DNA of 64,000 bases, from NCBI RefSeq assembly GCF_003591655.1, contig NZ_QVRA01000004.1, positions 1 to 64,000 on the forward strand, written 5' to 3'. The position numbers and the translations under genes are program-made. The notes under the pieces are model-generated. The model saw only the letters and a program-made list of their open reading frames with translations. It had not been told where the DNA came from and did not search any database. This document shows, one piece after another, positions 53,284 through 61,609 of this stretch (within the stretch, counting starts at the first letter, position 1; every line of letters starts with the position of its first letter). The stretch is from Sphingobium terrigena (GTDB lineage Bacteria > Pseudomonadota > Alphaproteobacteria > Sphingomonadales > Sphingomonadaceae).

Positions 53284-54045
53284 TCAGCGTGGCGCCATGC
53301 GGATCGCGCCGTCCAGACGGATGACATCGCCATTCAGCATCGGGTTGCGGATGATGGATTCCACGAGTTGCGCATATTCGGCAGGCTTGCCGAGGCGGCT
53401 AGGATGCGGCACCTGCGCGCCCAGCGCGTCCTGCACATTTTGCGGAAAGGCTTCCAGCATGGGGGTAAGGAAAATGCCCGGCGCGATCGTCATGACGCGA
53501 ATCTTATGCTGCGCCAGGTCGCGCGCGATCGGCAGGGTCATGCCAACGACGCCGCCTTTCGACGCGCTATAGGCCGCCTGCCCGATCTGCCCGTCATAGG
53601 CTGCGACCGATGCAGTGTTGACGATGACGCCACGCTCCCCGTCGATTACCTCCGCCGCAGCCAGCCGGGCGGAAAATTTGGAAATGACGTTGAACGTGCC
53701 AATCAGGTTGACGGTCACGGTCTTGGCAAACGTGTCGAGCGGATGGGCCACATTCTCCTTGCCCACCGTCTTGATCGCCGGCGCGATCCCCGCGCAGTTG
53801 ACCAGGATGCGTGCAACGCCATGCGCCGCCTCGGCCGCGTCCAGTCCCGCGGCCACGCTGGCATCGTCGGCGACATTGACCCCGACATAGAGGCCGCCCA
53901 GTTCGGCGGCGACAGCCTTGCCCGCGTCCTCATTCAGGTCGAAGATCGCAACCTTGGCACCCTGCGCCGCCAACATTGTTGCCGTCGCCTTGCCCAGACC
54001 CGAAGCGCCGCCCGTAACAATGGCAGCCAAACCCTTGATATCCAT
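53284..54045 (-). CDS. 3-hydroxyacyl-CoA dehydrogenase, SDR (HSD17B10-like)
   Basis: A 253-residue SDR. GLAAIVTGGASGLGKATATM, AIFDLNEDAGKA (Asp binding NAD ribose), LVNCAGIAPAIKTVGKE and NTASVAAYDGQIGQAAYSASK match type II 3-hydroxyacyl-CoA dehydrogenases. The distinctive insert with KENVAHPLDTFAKTV is a mark of this group. It oxidises 3-hydroxyacyl-CoA to the ketoacyl-CoA for the thiolases. It is the third gene of the operon, after the acyl-CoA dehydrogenase and the first thiolase. Confidence 0.9.
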   Translation of the reverse strand: MDIKGLAAIVTGGASGLGKATATMLAAQGAKVAIFDLNEDAGKAVAAELGGLYVGVNVADDASVAAGLDAAEAAHGVARILVNCAGIAPAIKTVGKENVAHPLDTFAKTVTVNLIGTFNVISKFSARLAAAEVIDGERGVIVNTASVAAYDGQIGQAAYSASKGGVVGMTLPIARDLAQHKIRVMTIAPGIFLTPMLEAFPQNVQDALGAQVPHPSRLGKPAEYAQLVESIIRNPMLNGDVIRLDGAIRMAPR

Positions 54046-54065
54046 AAATACTTGCCCCTATTCGA

Positions 54066-55250
54066 TCAGACCAGTTCGATCGCCATCGCTGTCGCTTCGC
54101 CACCGCCGATGCACAGGCTGGCGACGCCGCGCTTCAGCCCGCGCGTTTCCAGCGCGCCGATCAGCGTCGCGACGATGCGCGCGCCCGATGCGCCGATCGG
54201 GTGGCCCAGCGCGGTCGCGCCGCCATTGACGTTCAGCTTTTCCGCCGGGATGCCCAGTTCCTTCGCCGCAATCATCGCAACGACGGCAAAGGCTTCATTG
54301 ACCTCGAATAGATCGACATCGTCCACCGACCAGCCTGCCTTTTCCAGCAGCTTGCGCATCGCCGGGACCGGGGCCGTAGTGAATTTCGACGGCTCATGGG
54401 CATGTCCCGCAGTCGCGACCACGCGGGCAACGACCTTCATCCCCTGCTTGTCAGCGACGCTCTGCCGCGTCATCACCAGCGCAGCTGCGCCGTCGGAAAT
54501 GGACGAGGCATTGGCGGCGGTAATCGTGCCATCCTTGACGAAGGCGGGCTTGAGACCAGGGATCTTGTCCGGCCGTGCCTTACCCGGCTGTTCGTCGGTG
54601 TCGACGATCGTGTCGCCGCCCCGGCCCTTGACCGTCACCGGCGTAATTTCGCGAACAAACGCCCCGCTGCCAATCGCGGCATTGGCGCGTTCGAGCGAGC
54701 GGATGGCATAATCATCCTGATCGGCGCGGGTGAACTGATAATCGCGCACCGCTTCCTCGGCGAACACGCCCATCGCCTTGCCGGGTTCATAGGCATCTTC
54801 CAGCCCGTCCATCATCATCGTGTCGATGATCCGGTCATGGCCGATCCGCGCGCCGCTGCGATGCTTGGGCAGGGCGTAGGGGGCATTGGTCATGCTTTCC
54901 ATGCCACCTGCAATCACGACATCGACAGCCCCGGACGCCAGCGCCTCATGCGCCATGATCGCCGCCTGCATACCGGAGCCACACATTTTGTTGACGGTGG
55001 TCGCTTCGGTGTTGAGGCCAAGGCCAGCGCCCAGCGCCGCCTGACGGGCAGGTGCCTGACCCAGACCTGCAGGCAGGACGCAGCCCATATAGATGCGATC
55101 GACCGCATCGACCGAAACGCCTGCCCGCTCGACCGCCGCCTTGACCGCCGCAGCGCCCAGCTCCGTGGCCTTGAGCGCGGACAAGGCACCCTGAAACCCG
55201 CCCATCGGCGTGCGGGCATAGCTGGCGATGACTACCGGATCGTTCTGCAT
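54066..55250 (-). CDS. Acetyl-CoA acetyltransferase (thiolase)
   Basis: A 394-residue thiolase starting at ATG 55250 (QNDPVVIASYARTPMGGFQG); the ORF extends upstream over the acyl-CoA dehydrogenase end and is not used. Nucleophile Cys in TVNKMCGSGMQAAIM, His in GGATALGHPIGASGARIV, second Cys in ASLCIGGGEATAM. The pattern is like acetoacetyl-CoA/short-chain thiolases. It follows the acyl-CoA dehydrogenase gene by 11 bases. Confidence 0.93.
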   Translation of the reverse strand: MQNDPVVIASYARTPMGGFQGALSALKATELGAAAVKAAVERAGVSVDAVDRIYMGCVLPAGLGQAPARQAALGAGLGLNTEATTVNKMCGSGMQAAIMAHEALASGAVDVVIAGGMESMTNAPYALPKHRSGARIGHDRIIDTMMMDGLEDAYEPGKAMGVFAEEAVRDYQFTRADQDDYAIRSLERANAAIGSGAFVREITPVTVKGRGGDTIVDTDEQPGKARPDKIPGLKPAFVKDGTITAANASSISDGAAALVMTRQSVADKQGMKVVARVVATAGHAHEPSKFTTAPVPAMRKLLEKAGWSVDDVDLFEVNEAFAVVAMIAAKELGIPAEKLNVNGGATALGHPIGASGARIVATLIGALETRGLKRGVASLCIGGGEATAMAIELV

Positions 55251-55261
55251 AAGGATTCCTT

Positions 55262-56386
55262 TCAGAGACTGCGCGCAATGACCATGCGCTGGATGTCGGA
55301 CGTGCCTTCGTAAATCTGGCACACCCGCACATCGCGATAGATTTTGGCGACGCCATATTCTTCCAGATAGCCATAGCCACCCAGCGTCTGGAGCGCGCCC
55401 GATACGATCTGTTCGGCGGCTTCCGATGCGAATAGCTTGGCCATCGACGCTTCGGTCAGGCAGGGCTGGCCCGCATCCTTGACCCGCGCCGCGTTCAGCA
55501 CCAATTGCCGCGCTGCTTCCAGCCGGGTGGCGAGGTCGGCGAGGCGGAAGCCCACCGCCTGATGCTCCATGATGGCTTTGCCAAAGCTCTTGCGATCCTT
55601 GGCATAGGCGACCGCAATGTCGAGCGCAGCCTGCGCCATGCCGACGCATTGCGCGGCGATGCCAATGCGGCCGGTTTCCAGATTGGCGAGGGCGATGCGA
55701 TAGCCCTGCCCCGGCTGGCCGATCAGCAACTCATCCTCGACAAACATATCGTCGAAGCGCAGCGCGCAGGTGTCGGATGCGCCCTGCCCCATTTTATGCT
55801 CGACCTTGTCGACGCTGTAGCCGGGCCGGTCGGTCGGCACGATGAACACCGACAGGCCTTTCTTGCCTGCGTCCGGGTCCGTCACTGCGACCACCATGAC
55901 GACGCCCGCAATCTTGCCCGACGTGATGAACTGCTTGGCACCGGTGATGCGCCAGCCGCCATCGACCTTGGTAGCGCGCGTGCGGACGGCCGAGGCATCC
56001 GATCCGGCGTCCGCCTCAGTCAGGGCAAAGGCGCCGATGGTCCGCCCGCCGATCAGGTCGGGCAGGAAGCGCGCCTTCTGCGCCTCGCTACCGTCCTTCA
56101 ACAGGCCGGACACGAGGATGCTGTTCTGGATCGACACGATGGTGGAGAGTGCTCCGTCCGCCGCCGCCAGCTCAATGAGCGCCAGCGCATAGGACACGGC
56201 GTCCGTCTCCGCCCCGCCATAGCTTTCCGGCGCGGTCATGCCCCACAGGCCCAGACCCGCCATCTCCTCAAACAGAGCAGGCGGATAGCCACCCTCCGAC
56301 TCGAAGCGCGTGCTGTGCGGGCGGATCGTGTCCTGCGCGAAGCTGCGCACTGTATCGCGGATGGCCGTCTGGATTTCGGTCAACAT
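55262..56386 (-). CDS. Acyl-CoA dehydrogenase
   Basis: A 374-residue FAD enzyme with the normal three-domain fold. IGAFALTEADAGSDASAVRT is the FAD/substrate loop, WRITGAKQFITSGK the beta domain, and QTLGGYGYLEEYGVAKIYRD with the catalytic Glu in IYEGTSDIQRMVIARSL closes the sequence. Its short/branched-chain dehydrogenase-like size and loop suggest a short or branched acyl-CoA substrate. It is the first gene of the beta-oxidation operon and divergent from a TetR regulator across a repeat-containing 237-bp gap. Confidence 0.92.
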   Translation of the reverse strand: MLTEIQTAIRDTVRSFAQDTIRPHSTRFESEGGYPPALFEEMAGLGLWGMTAPESYGGAETDAVSYALALIELAAADGALSTIVSIQNSILVSGLLKDGSEAQKARFLPDLIGGRTIGAFALTEADAGSDASAVRTRATKVDGGWRITGAKQFITSGKIAGVVMVVAVTDPDAGKKGLSVFIVPTDRPGYSVDKVEHKMGQGASDTCALRFDDMFVEDELLIGQPGQGYRIALANLETGRIGIAAQCVGMAQAALDIAVAYAKDRKSFGKAIMEHQAVGFRLADLATRLEAARQLVLNAARVKDAGQPCLTEASMAKLFASEAAEQIVSGALQTLGGYGYLEEYGVAKIYRDVRVCQIYEGTSDIQRMVIARSL

Positions 56387-56464
56387 AAAACCCGATCGTC
56401 TCCTCTATACTCACGGGTATATTGATTATTAGCGGGTTTCTTGTCAAGACTGTCTGCAACTCCA

Positions 56465-56590
56465 CATCCTCCCCCGGTTGGGGAGGTGGCAGGGCGAAGC
56501 CCTGACGGAGGGGTGTCATGCTATCGTGAGGGTGACACCCCTCCACCATCGGCTACGCCGACGGTCCCCCTCCCCTTGTAGGGGAGGATG
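56465..56590. repeat. Composite palindromic repeat element
   Basis: About 126 bp whose ends, CATCCTCCCC at 56465 and GGGGAGGATG at 56590, are complementary. Internal complementary segments (AGGGGTGTCA with TGACACCCCT) surround a short loop near 56523-56530. This is a well-known type of dispersed sphingomonad repeat. It fills most of the gap between the divergent acyl-CoA dehydrogenase and TetR genes. Confidence 0.75.
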
Positions 56591-56623
56591 CGGAACAGAC
56601 AGTCGATCAGACCCAAGGATATT

Positions 56624-57256
56624 ATGGCCCCCCAACCGAACGCCGCCCCATCCCCCTTCCGATCGCGCGAGGAGCGAGAACGTGATCGTGAGGAGAAGCG
56701 CGAAGCCGTGCTGCGGGCGGCGGTGCGGATGTTCAACGCGCGCGGTTTTCACGCGACTTCGCTGGACGATGTCGCCGCAAGCCTGGGGATCAGCAAGCCG
56801 ACCATCTATCATTATCTGGGCAATAAGGAGCAGGTGCTGATCGAGTGCGTGACGCGCGGGCTGGAGTTACTCAGCGCTGCTGCCGATACCGCGCGCGCAC
56901 AGCCCGGCAATGGCCTGGCTCGACTGCGCAGCGTGTTGCGTCGTTATTCTCTGGTGATGATGGACGATTTCGGGCGCTGCGTCGTGCGCACCGGCGACGA
57001 ATTTCTGTCCGCCGAAGGGGCCGCCCTGTTCCGCGCGCGCAAGCGGGCGATCGACCTGTCGATCCGCGCGCTGATAGAGGATGGCATTGCTGATGGATCG
57101 ATCGCGCCGCTTGACGTGCGTATGACCGCTTTTGCCTTGGCGGGCGCGCTTAACTGGCCGGGGCGCTGGCATGAGCCGGACGGGCCGCTGAGCGCAGAGC
57201 AGATCGCCGACTCGATGGTCAATATATTGATCAGCGGCCTCGCGCCGCGCGCCTGA
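56624..57256 (+). CDS. TetR-family transcriptional regulator
   Basis: A 210-residue regulator starting at ATG 56624 (AAGGATATT upstream); the longer frame runs into the repeat. The DNA-binding part is REAVLRAAVRMFNARGFHAT with SLDDVAASLGISKPTIYHYL, and the rest is the helical ligand domain. The N-terminal extension (RSREERERDREEKRE) is charged. It is divergent from the acyl-CoA dehydrogenase operon and most likely represses it in the absence of an acyl-CoA ligand. Confidence 0.85.
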   Translation: MAPQPNAAPSPFRSREERERDREEKREAVLRAAVRMFNARGFHATSLDDVAASLGISKPTIYHYLGNKEQVLIECVTRGLELLSAAADTARAQPGNGLARLRSVLRRYSLVMMDDFGRCVVRTGDEFLSAEGAALFRARKRAIDLSIRALIEDGIADGSIAPLDVRMTAFALAGALNWPGRWHEPDGPLSAEQIADSMVNILISGLAPRA

Positions 57257-57682
57257 TCAGCCAGTCGCAAACAGGGCGCGGACGGCGTCCGGCACCCGCT
57301 CCGCCCGCAAACCGCCGGGCCGGGTCGCGTCGGGCGTGGTCCATACGCGCTTTTCGGTGCATTCGACGCATAGCCGTCCATCGAGCGACAGACGGTGCGC
57401 AACGGTGAAGCTGCTATTGCCGAACATCGGCGCGTCCGCCTCCACCAGCACATCGTCGCCATAGGCGGTCGGCACGAAGAAGCGCGCCGACACATCCACC
57501 ATCGGGAAGCCGGCAAAGGGCATGGTGGCCAGCATCTCGCGCTTCTTGGGCAGGCCCGCCTGCTCGAACAGCAGCATGGTGCTTTGGCCGAAGATGTCGA
57601 AATAGCGGGGGGCGTGAACGATACCGGCGGGGTCGCAATGGCCCCATTCGATGCGGACGATCCGCTGGAGAAATACTGTCAC
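57257..57682 (-). CDS. Acyl-CoA thioesterase, hot-dog fold
   Basis: A 141-residue protein of the 4-hydroxybenzoyl-CoA thioesterase type. VRIEWGHCDPAGIVHAPRYF carries the Asp that attacks the thioester, followed by the long hot-dog helix (DIFGQSTMLLFEQAGLPKK) and strands PMVDVSARFFVPTAYGDDV. It hydrolyses aromatic or short acyl-CoA. It overlaps the Nu-type GST gene by four bases (ATGA), so it is co-translated with it, and its stop touches that of TetR. The link to an aryl-ether GST locus suggests an aromatic CoA ester. Confidence 0.82.
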   Translation of the reverse strand: MTVFLQRIVRIEWGHCDPAGIVHAPRYFDIFGQSTMLLFEQAGLPKKREMLATMPFAGFPMVDVSARFFVPTAYGDDVLVEADAPMFGNSSFTVAHRLSLDGRLCVECTEKRVWTTPDATRPGGLRAERVPDAVRALFATG

Positions 57683-58347
57683 GCTATGATAGTCTTTCCT
57701 TGCAAAATGGTCTTTTCCGCCATGTCTTCGGCTGTGGGCGGTGGCGGCACGAGCAGACCGCGCTGCACCGCCGGACGTTCGGCGATCCGGTCATACCAGC
57801 GCAAGATGTTCGAAAAGGCACTGATGTCCACACCAGCCCAGTCATGGCCGCGTATCCAAGGGAAACAGGCGATGTCGGCAATGGAATAATCGCCGACCAG
57901 ATAGTCACGGGTAGCGAGTTGCCCATCCAGCACGCCGAACAATCGCTGGCTCTCGCGGACGTAGCGGTCGATCACCGATGGCAGTTTTTCGTCGAAATAG
58001 CGGGTAAACACCGTCGCCTGCCCCATCATCGGGCCAAGCCCCGACATTTGCCACATCACCCACTGGATCACCCGGCTGCGATCCTTGGCATCAGCGGGAA
58101 TGAAGCGGCCATATTTTTCCGCCAGATAGAGCAGGATCGCGCCCGATTCAAAGATCGCGAAATCCCCCGCCTCATGATCGATCAGCGTCGGGATGCGGCC
58201 ATTGGGGTTAAGCGCGACATACCAGTCCTGTTTCTGCACCCGATCGGTCAGCGCGATCGGTGTCACCTCATAGGGAACGCCCAGTTCCTCCAGCAGGATC
58301 GAGACTTTCCAGCCATTGGGCGTCTCCGACGTCAGCAATTCGAGCAT
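57679..58347 (-). CDS. Nu-type glutathione S-transferase (YfcG-like)
   Basis: A 222-residue GST. LLTSETPNGWKVSILLEELG is the start pattern of Nu-class/YfcG enzymes, where a Thr-Pro-Asn replaces the catalytic Tyr/Ser/Cys; AIFESGAILLYLAEKYGRF binds the glutathione Glu. Nu-class enzymes reduce disulfides or remove glutathione from beta-glutathionyl aryl ketones. It is divergent from ligF with a 234-bp gap and coupled to the thioesterase gene. A glutathione-lyase role in beta-ether breakdown, beside LigG, is plausible. Confidence 0.82.
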   Translation of the reverse strand: MLELLTSETPNGWKVSILLEELGVPYEVTPIALTDRVQKQDWYVALNPNGRIPTLIDHEAGDFAIFESGAILLYLAEKYGRFIPADAKDRSRVIQWVMWQMSGLGPMMGQATVFTRYFDEKLPSVIDRYVRESQRLFGVLDGQLATRDYLVGDYSIADIACFPWIRGHDWAGVDISAFSNILRWYDRIAERPAVQRGLLVPPPPTAEDMAEKTILQGKTIIA

Positions 58348-58581
58348 CCGCTTCTCTCCATGGCGGGGTCAATGCCCGCTCGTGTGTCACCCAAAGCAAA
58401 GTGCGCTCGTTCCGGCAAGGCGAGTGGCGGCGCTATCATTAGCAGTGACAGGTTGCGCGGCCGTCCGCCGGGTAGCGCCACTGATAGTATAGACAGACGA
58501 CTTGTGGGCGATGGCCCGGCCCTGCACCACAGGTTGCGAAGGCGCACAGACGCTGCACATCCCAAGGTGAGGATATCTGCC

Positions 58582-59334
58582 ATGTTGACGCTCTACAGCT
58601 TCGGTCCGGCCGCCAATTCGATGAAGCCGCTGCTGGCGCTCTATGAAAAGGGGCTGGAATTCACGCCGCGCTTCGTCGATCCGACCCGGTTCGAGCATCA
58701 TGAGGACTGGTTCAAGGCGATCAACCCACGCGGTCAGGTGCCAGCGCTCGACCATGACGGCCATATCATCACCGAATCGACGGTGATCTGCGAATATCTG
58801 GAGGATGCCTTCCCCGATGCCCCGCGCCTGCGCCCAACCGATCCGGTGACGATCGCGGAAATGCGCGTCTGGACCAAATGGGTGGACGAATATTTCTGCT
58901 GGTGCGTGTCCACTATCGGATGGGAGCGGATGATCGGCCCGATGGCGCGCAAGCTGAGCGATGAGGAGTTTGAGGAGAAGCTCAAACATATCCCCATCCC
59001 CGAACAGCAAGCCAAATGGCGCAGCGCGCGCGCTGGTTTCCCCAAAGAGGTGCTGGACGAGGAAATGCGCAAGATCCGCGTGTCGATCGACCGGCTGGAG
59101 AAACGCCTGTCGCAAAGCCCCTGGCTGGCGGGTGACGATTATACGCTGGCCGATATCTGCAATTTCGCGATCGCGAACGGGATGCAATTTGGATACGCCG
59201 ACATTATCAACGGGCAGGCTACGCCGCACCTGCTGGCCTGGATCGACCGGATCAACGCCCGCCCCGCCGCACAAGCGATGTTCGCCAGATCGCAGAGTGA
59301 AATGCCGCCGCGCCCGGCCATGTCGGCAGCATGA
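58582..59334 (+). CDS. ligF: Beta-etherase, glutathione-dependent
   Basis: A 250-residue GST starting at ATG 58582 (AAGGTGAGGA upstream); the longer open frame runs over the divergent GST and is discarded. LTLYSFGPAANSMKPLLALY, INPRGQVPALDHDGHIITES, MRVWTKWVDEYFCWCVSTIG and IPIPEQQAKWRSARAGFPKE follow remembered LigF almost word for word. LigF breaks the beta-O-4 ether of alpha-keto lignin dimers, giving guaiacol and a beta-glutathionyl ketone. LigG is encoded directly after it (ATGA overlap). LigE or LigP, for the other enantiomer, is not in the window. Confidence 0.94.
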   Translation: MLTLYSFGPAANSMKPLLALYEKGLEFTPRFVDPTRFEHHEDWFKAINPRGQVPALDHDGHIITESTVICEYLEDAFPDAPRLRPTDPVTIAEMRVWTKWVDEYFCWCVSTIGWERMIGPMARKLSDEEFEEKLKHIPIPEQQAKWRSARAGFPKEVLDEEMRKIRVSIDRLEKRLSQSPWLAGDDYTLADICNFAIANGMQFGYADIINGQATPHLLAWIDRINARPAAQAMFARSQSEMPPRPAMSAA

Positions 59335-60161
59335 CGCCCATGGCCTGGCATGAAGAACCGGCTGGCGGGCAGCTGCGCATGTATCATATTCCCGGCTGCC
59401 CCTTTTCCGAGCGGATCGAGTTGCTGCTCGACCTGAAAGGGCTGCACGGCATCATGGCGGATCATGAGATCGACATATCGCAGCCGCGCCCCGACTGGCT
59501 GCTCGCCAAGACGCGCGGCACGACGTCGCTCCCCGCGCTGGAGCTGGAAAATGGCGAAACGCTGAAGGAAAGCATGGTCATCATGCGCTATGTGGAGGGT
59601 CGCTTTCCCGATCCTCCGGTGGCGCGGCATGACCCCTATGAACATGCCGTCGAGGCAATGCTTTGCGCTACTGACGGGCAGTTTACGGGCGCTGGATATC
59701 GCATGATCCTGAACCGCGACCCGGCAAAGCGCGACGAGCATAAGGCAGAAGTCGATGCCCAATATGCGCGGCTGGACGATTTTCTGCGCCATTATGCGCC
59801 GGACGGCGATTATCTGTTCGACCGGTTCGGTTGGGCGGAGGTCGCCTTCACACCCATGTTCAAGCGATTATGGTTTCTCGACTATTATGAAGCCTATCAG
59901 ATCCCGCAGCATCTGACCCGGTTGCTGCGCTGGCGCGAGGCGTGCCTGTCGCATCCGGTCGCCCAGAGTCATCATGGCCATGCCGAGTTGATGACGCTCT
60001 ATTATGATTATGCCCAGGGCGGCGGCAATGGTCGCCTGCCAGAGGGACGCACCGTCTCCAGCTTCACGCTCGACCCACCCTGGACCAGCCGACCCATGCC
60101 GCCGCGCGACAAATGGGGCACGCCCGCCACCGACGCCGATCTCGGCCTGATTTCCGCATAA
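59331..60161 (+). CDS. ligG: Glutathione lyase of beta-ether catabolism
   Basis: A 276-residue omega-class-like GST. LRMYHIPGCPFSERIELLL has the catalytic cysteine (Cys23 here, the equivalent of Cys15 in the shorter LigG), and AEVAFTPMFKRLWFLDYYE, LYYDYAQGGGNGRLPEGRTV and PMPPRDKWGTPATDADLGL match LigG. It removes glutathione from the LigF product with a second glutathione, releasing the hydroxypropanone. It is coupled to ligF by a four-base overlap and followed by an aldehyde dehydrogenase gene. An N-terminal extension of about eight residues over LigG might mean that ATG 59340 (M4) is used. Confidence 0.94.
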   Translation: MTPMAWHEEPAGGQLRMYHIPGCPFSERIELLLDLKGLHGIMADHEIDISQPRPDWLLAKTRGTTSLPALELENGETLKESMVIMRYVEGRFPDPPVARHDPYEHAVEAMLCATDGQFTGAGYRMILNRDPAKRDEHKAEVDAQYARLDDFLRHYAPDGDYLFDRFGWAEVAFTPMFKRLWFLDYYEAYQIPQHLTRLLRWREACLSHPVAQSHHGHAELMTLYYDYAQGGGNGRLPEGRTVSSFTLDPPWTSRPMPPRDKWGTPATDADLGLISA

Positions 60162-60172
60162 GGACTTATCCC

Positions 60173-61609
60173 ATGCCCAATACACTCCAGCATTATATCG
60201 ATGGCCAGTGGGTCGACAGCCAGGGTGGCCGCGTCATCGCGGTGATCAACCCGGCGACCGACGCCAGCGCGGCCGACTTGATCCTTGGCACGGCGGCCGA
60301 TGTCGATGCGGCGGTGATCGCCGCGCGGCGCGCGTTCGAGAGTTTCTCGCTCACCAGCCGGGAGGAGCGGATCGCGCTGCTCGAACGCATCATCGCTGAA
60401 TATCAGAAGCGCATCCCGGATATCGCCCGCGCCATCGCCACCGAAATGGGCTGCCCCATCTCGATCGCCCAGACCGCGCAGGCGGGGTCCGGCCTTGGCC
60501 ATCTGGGACAGGCGCTCGCAGCGCTCAAGGATTATGCGTTCAGCGAGAAGATCGGCAATAACCGGGTGGTGCGCGAGGCGATCGGCGTGGTGGCGCTGAT
60601 TACGCCATGGAACTGGCCGATGAACCAGATCCTCGCCAAGGTCGGTCCGGCGCTGGCCGCTGGCTGCACCATGATCCTCAAACCCTCCGAAGAAGCGCCA
60701 AGCTGCGCCGCGATCTTTGCCGAGATTATGGATGCCGCGGGCGTGCCGCCGGGCGTGTTCAACCTGGTGCAGGGCGATGGCGGAGGCGTCGGCACCGCGC
60801 TCGCCAAACATCCCGGCATCGACATGGTGAGCTTCACCGGATCGACCCGCGCGGGCATCATGGTCGCCAAAAATGCCGCCGATACGGTCAAGCGCGTGGC
60901 GCAGGAACTGGGCGGCAAGTCGCCCAACATCATCCTGGAAGGCACGCCGCTCGACGTCGCCCTGCCCGGCGGGGTGGGCGGCGTGCTGCTCAACAGCGGT
61001 CAGAGCTGCGTCGCGCCGACGCGAATGCTGGTGCATCGCTCGCAGCATGACGAGGCCGCGCAAAAGGTCGGCGCGCTGTTCGCGGCCAAGAAGATCGGCG
61101 ATCCGCAGGTTGAGGGCGACCATATCGGTCCGGTCGTCAGCCAGCGCCAGTGGGAGCGTATCCAGTCGTTGATCCAGACCGGCATTGACGAGGGCGCGAC
61201 ATTGGTGACTGGCGGTCTGGGCCGTCCCGAAGGCATAGAGCATGGCAGCTATGTCCGCCCGACCGTGTTCGCCAACGTGACGCCGGACATGACGATCGCG
61301 CGGGAGGAGATTTTCGGCCCGGTACTGGTTCTGATGCCCTATGATGATGATGAGGCAGCAATCCGCATCGCCAACGACACGCCCTACGGCCTGGGCGCTT
61401 ATGTCGCGGGCGACCCGGCCCATGCCCGCAAATTCGTCAGCCGCCTGCGCGCGGGCGCGGTGTTCGTCAATGCCGGTGGCCTCGCCTTCGACATGCCCTT
61501 TGGCGGCTATAAGCAATCGGGCAATGGCCGCGAATTTGGCCGCTTCGGGCTGGAGGAGTTTCTGGAGGTCAAGTCCGTCATCGGCGCGCTGCCGGAAGAA
61601 GTGGACTGA
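60173..61609 (+). CDS. NAD-dependent aldehyde dehydrogenase
   Basis: A 478-residue aldehyde dehydrogenase starting at ATG 60173 (PNTLQHYIDGQWVDSQGG), with AAGGACTT upstream. Motifs: LITPWNWPMNQILAKVGPAL, SFTGSTRAGIMVAKNAADT, ELGGKSPNIIL, catalytic Cys in NSGQSCVAPTRML and FGGYKQSGNGREFGRFGLEE. It is in the broad NAD(P) aldehyde dehydrogenase group seen near aromatic pathways. Being third in the ligF-ligG operon, it may oxidise an aldehyde formed from the side chain, but the substrate is unproven. It overlaps the next gene by one base. Confidence 0.9.
   Translation: MPNTLQHYIDGQWVDSQGGRVIAVINPATDASAADLILGTAADVDAAVIAARRAFESFSLTSREERIALLERIIAEYQKRIPDIARAIATEMGCPISIAQTAQAGSGLGHLGQALAALKDYAFSEKIGNNRVVREAIGVVALITPWNWPMNQILAKVGPALAAGCTMILKPSEEAPSCAAIFAEIMDAAGVPPGVFNLVQGDGGGVGTALAKHPGIDMVSFTGSTRAGIMVAKNAADTVKRVAQELGGKSPNIILEGTPLDVALPGGVGGVLLNSGQSCVAPTRMLVHRSQHDEAAQKVGALFAAKKIGDPQVEGDHIGPVVSQRQWERIQSLIQTGIDEGATLVTGGLGRPEGIEHGSYVRPTVFANVTPDMTIAREEIFGPVLVLMPYDDDEAAIRIANDTPYGLGAYVAGDPAHARKFVSRLRAGAVFVNAGGLAFDMPFGGYKQSGNGREFGRFGLEEFLEVKSVIGALPEEVD

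Noticed and set aside
57700-58581. N-terminal extension of the ligF frame
   Set aside because: It is antisense to the Nu-type GST; LigF homology starts exactly at 58582.
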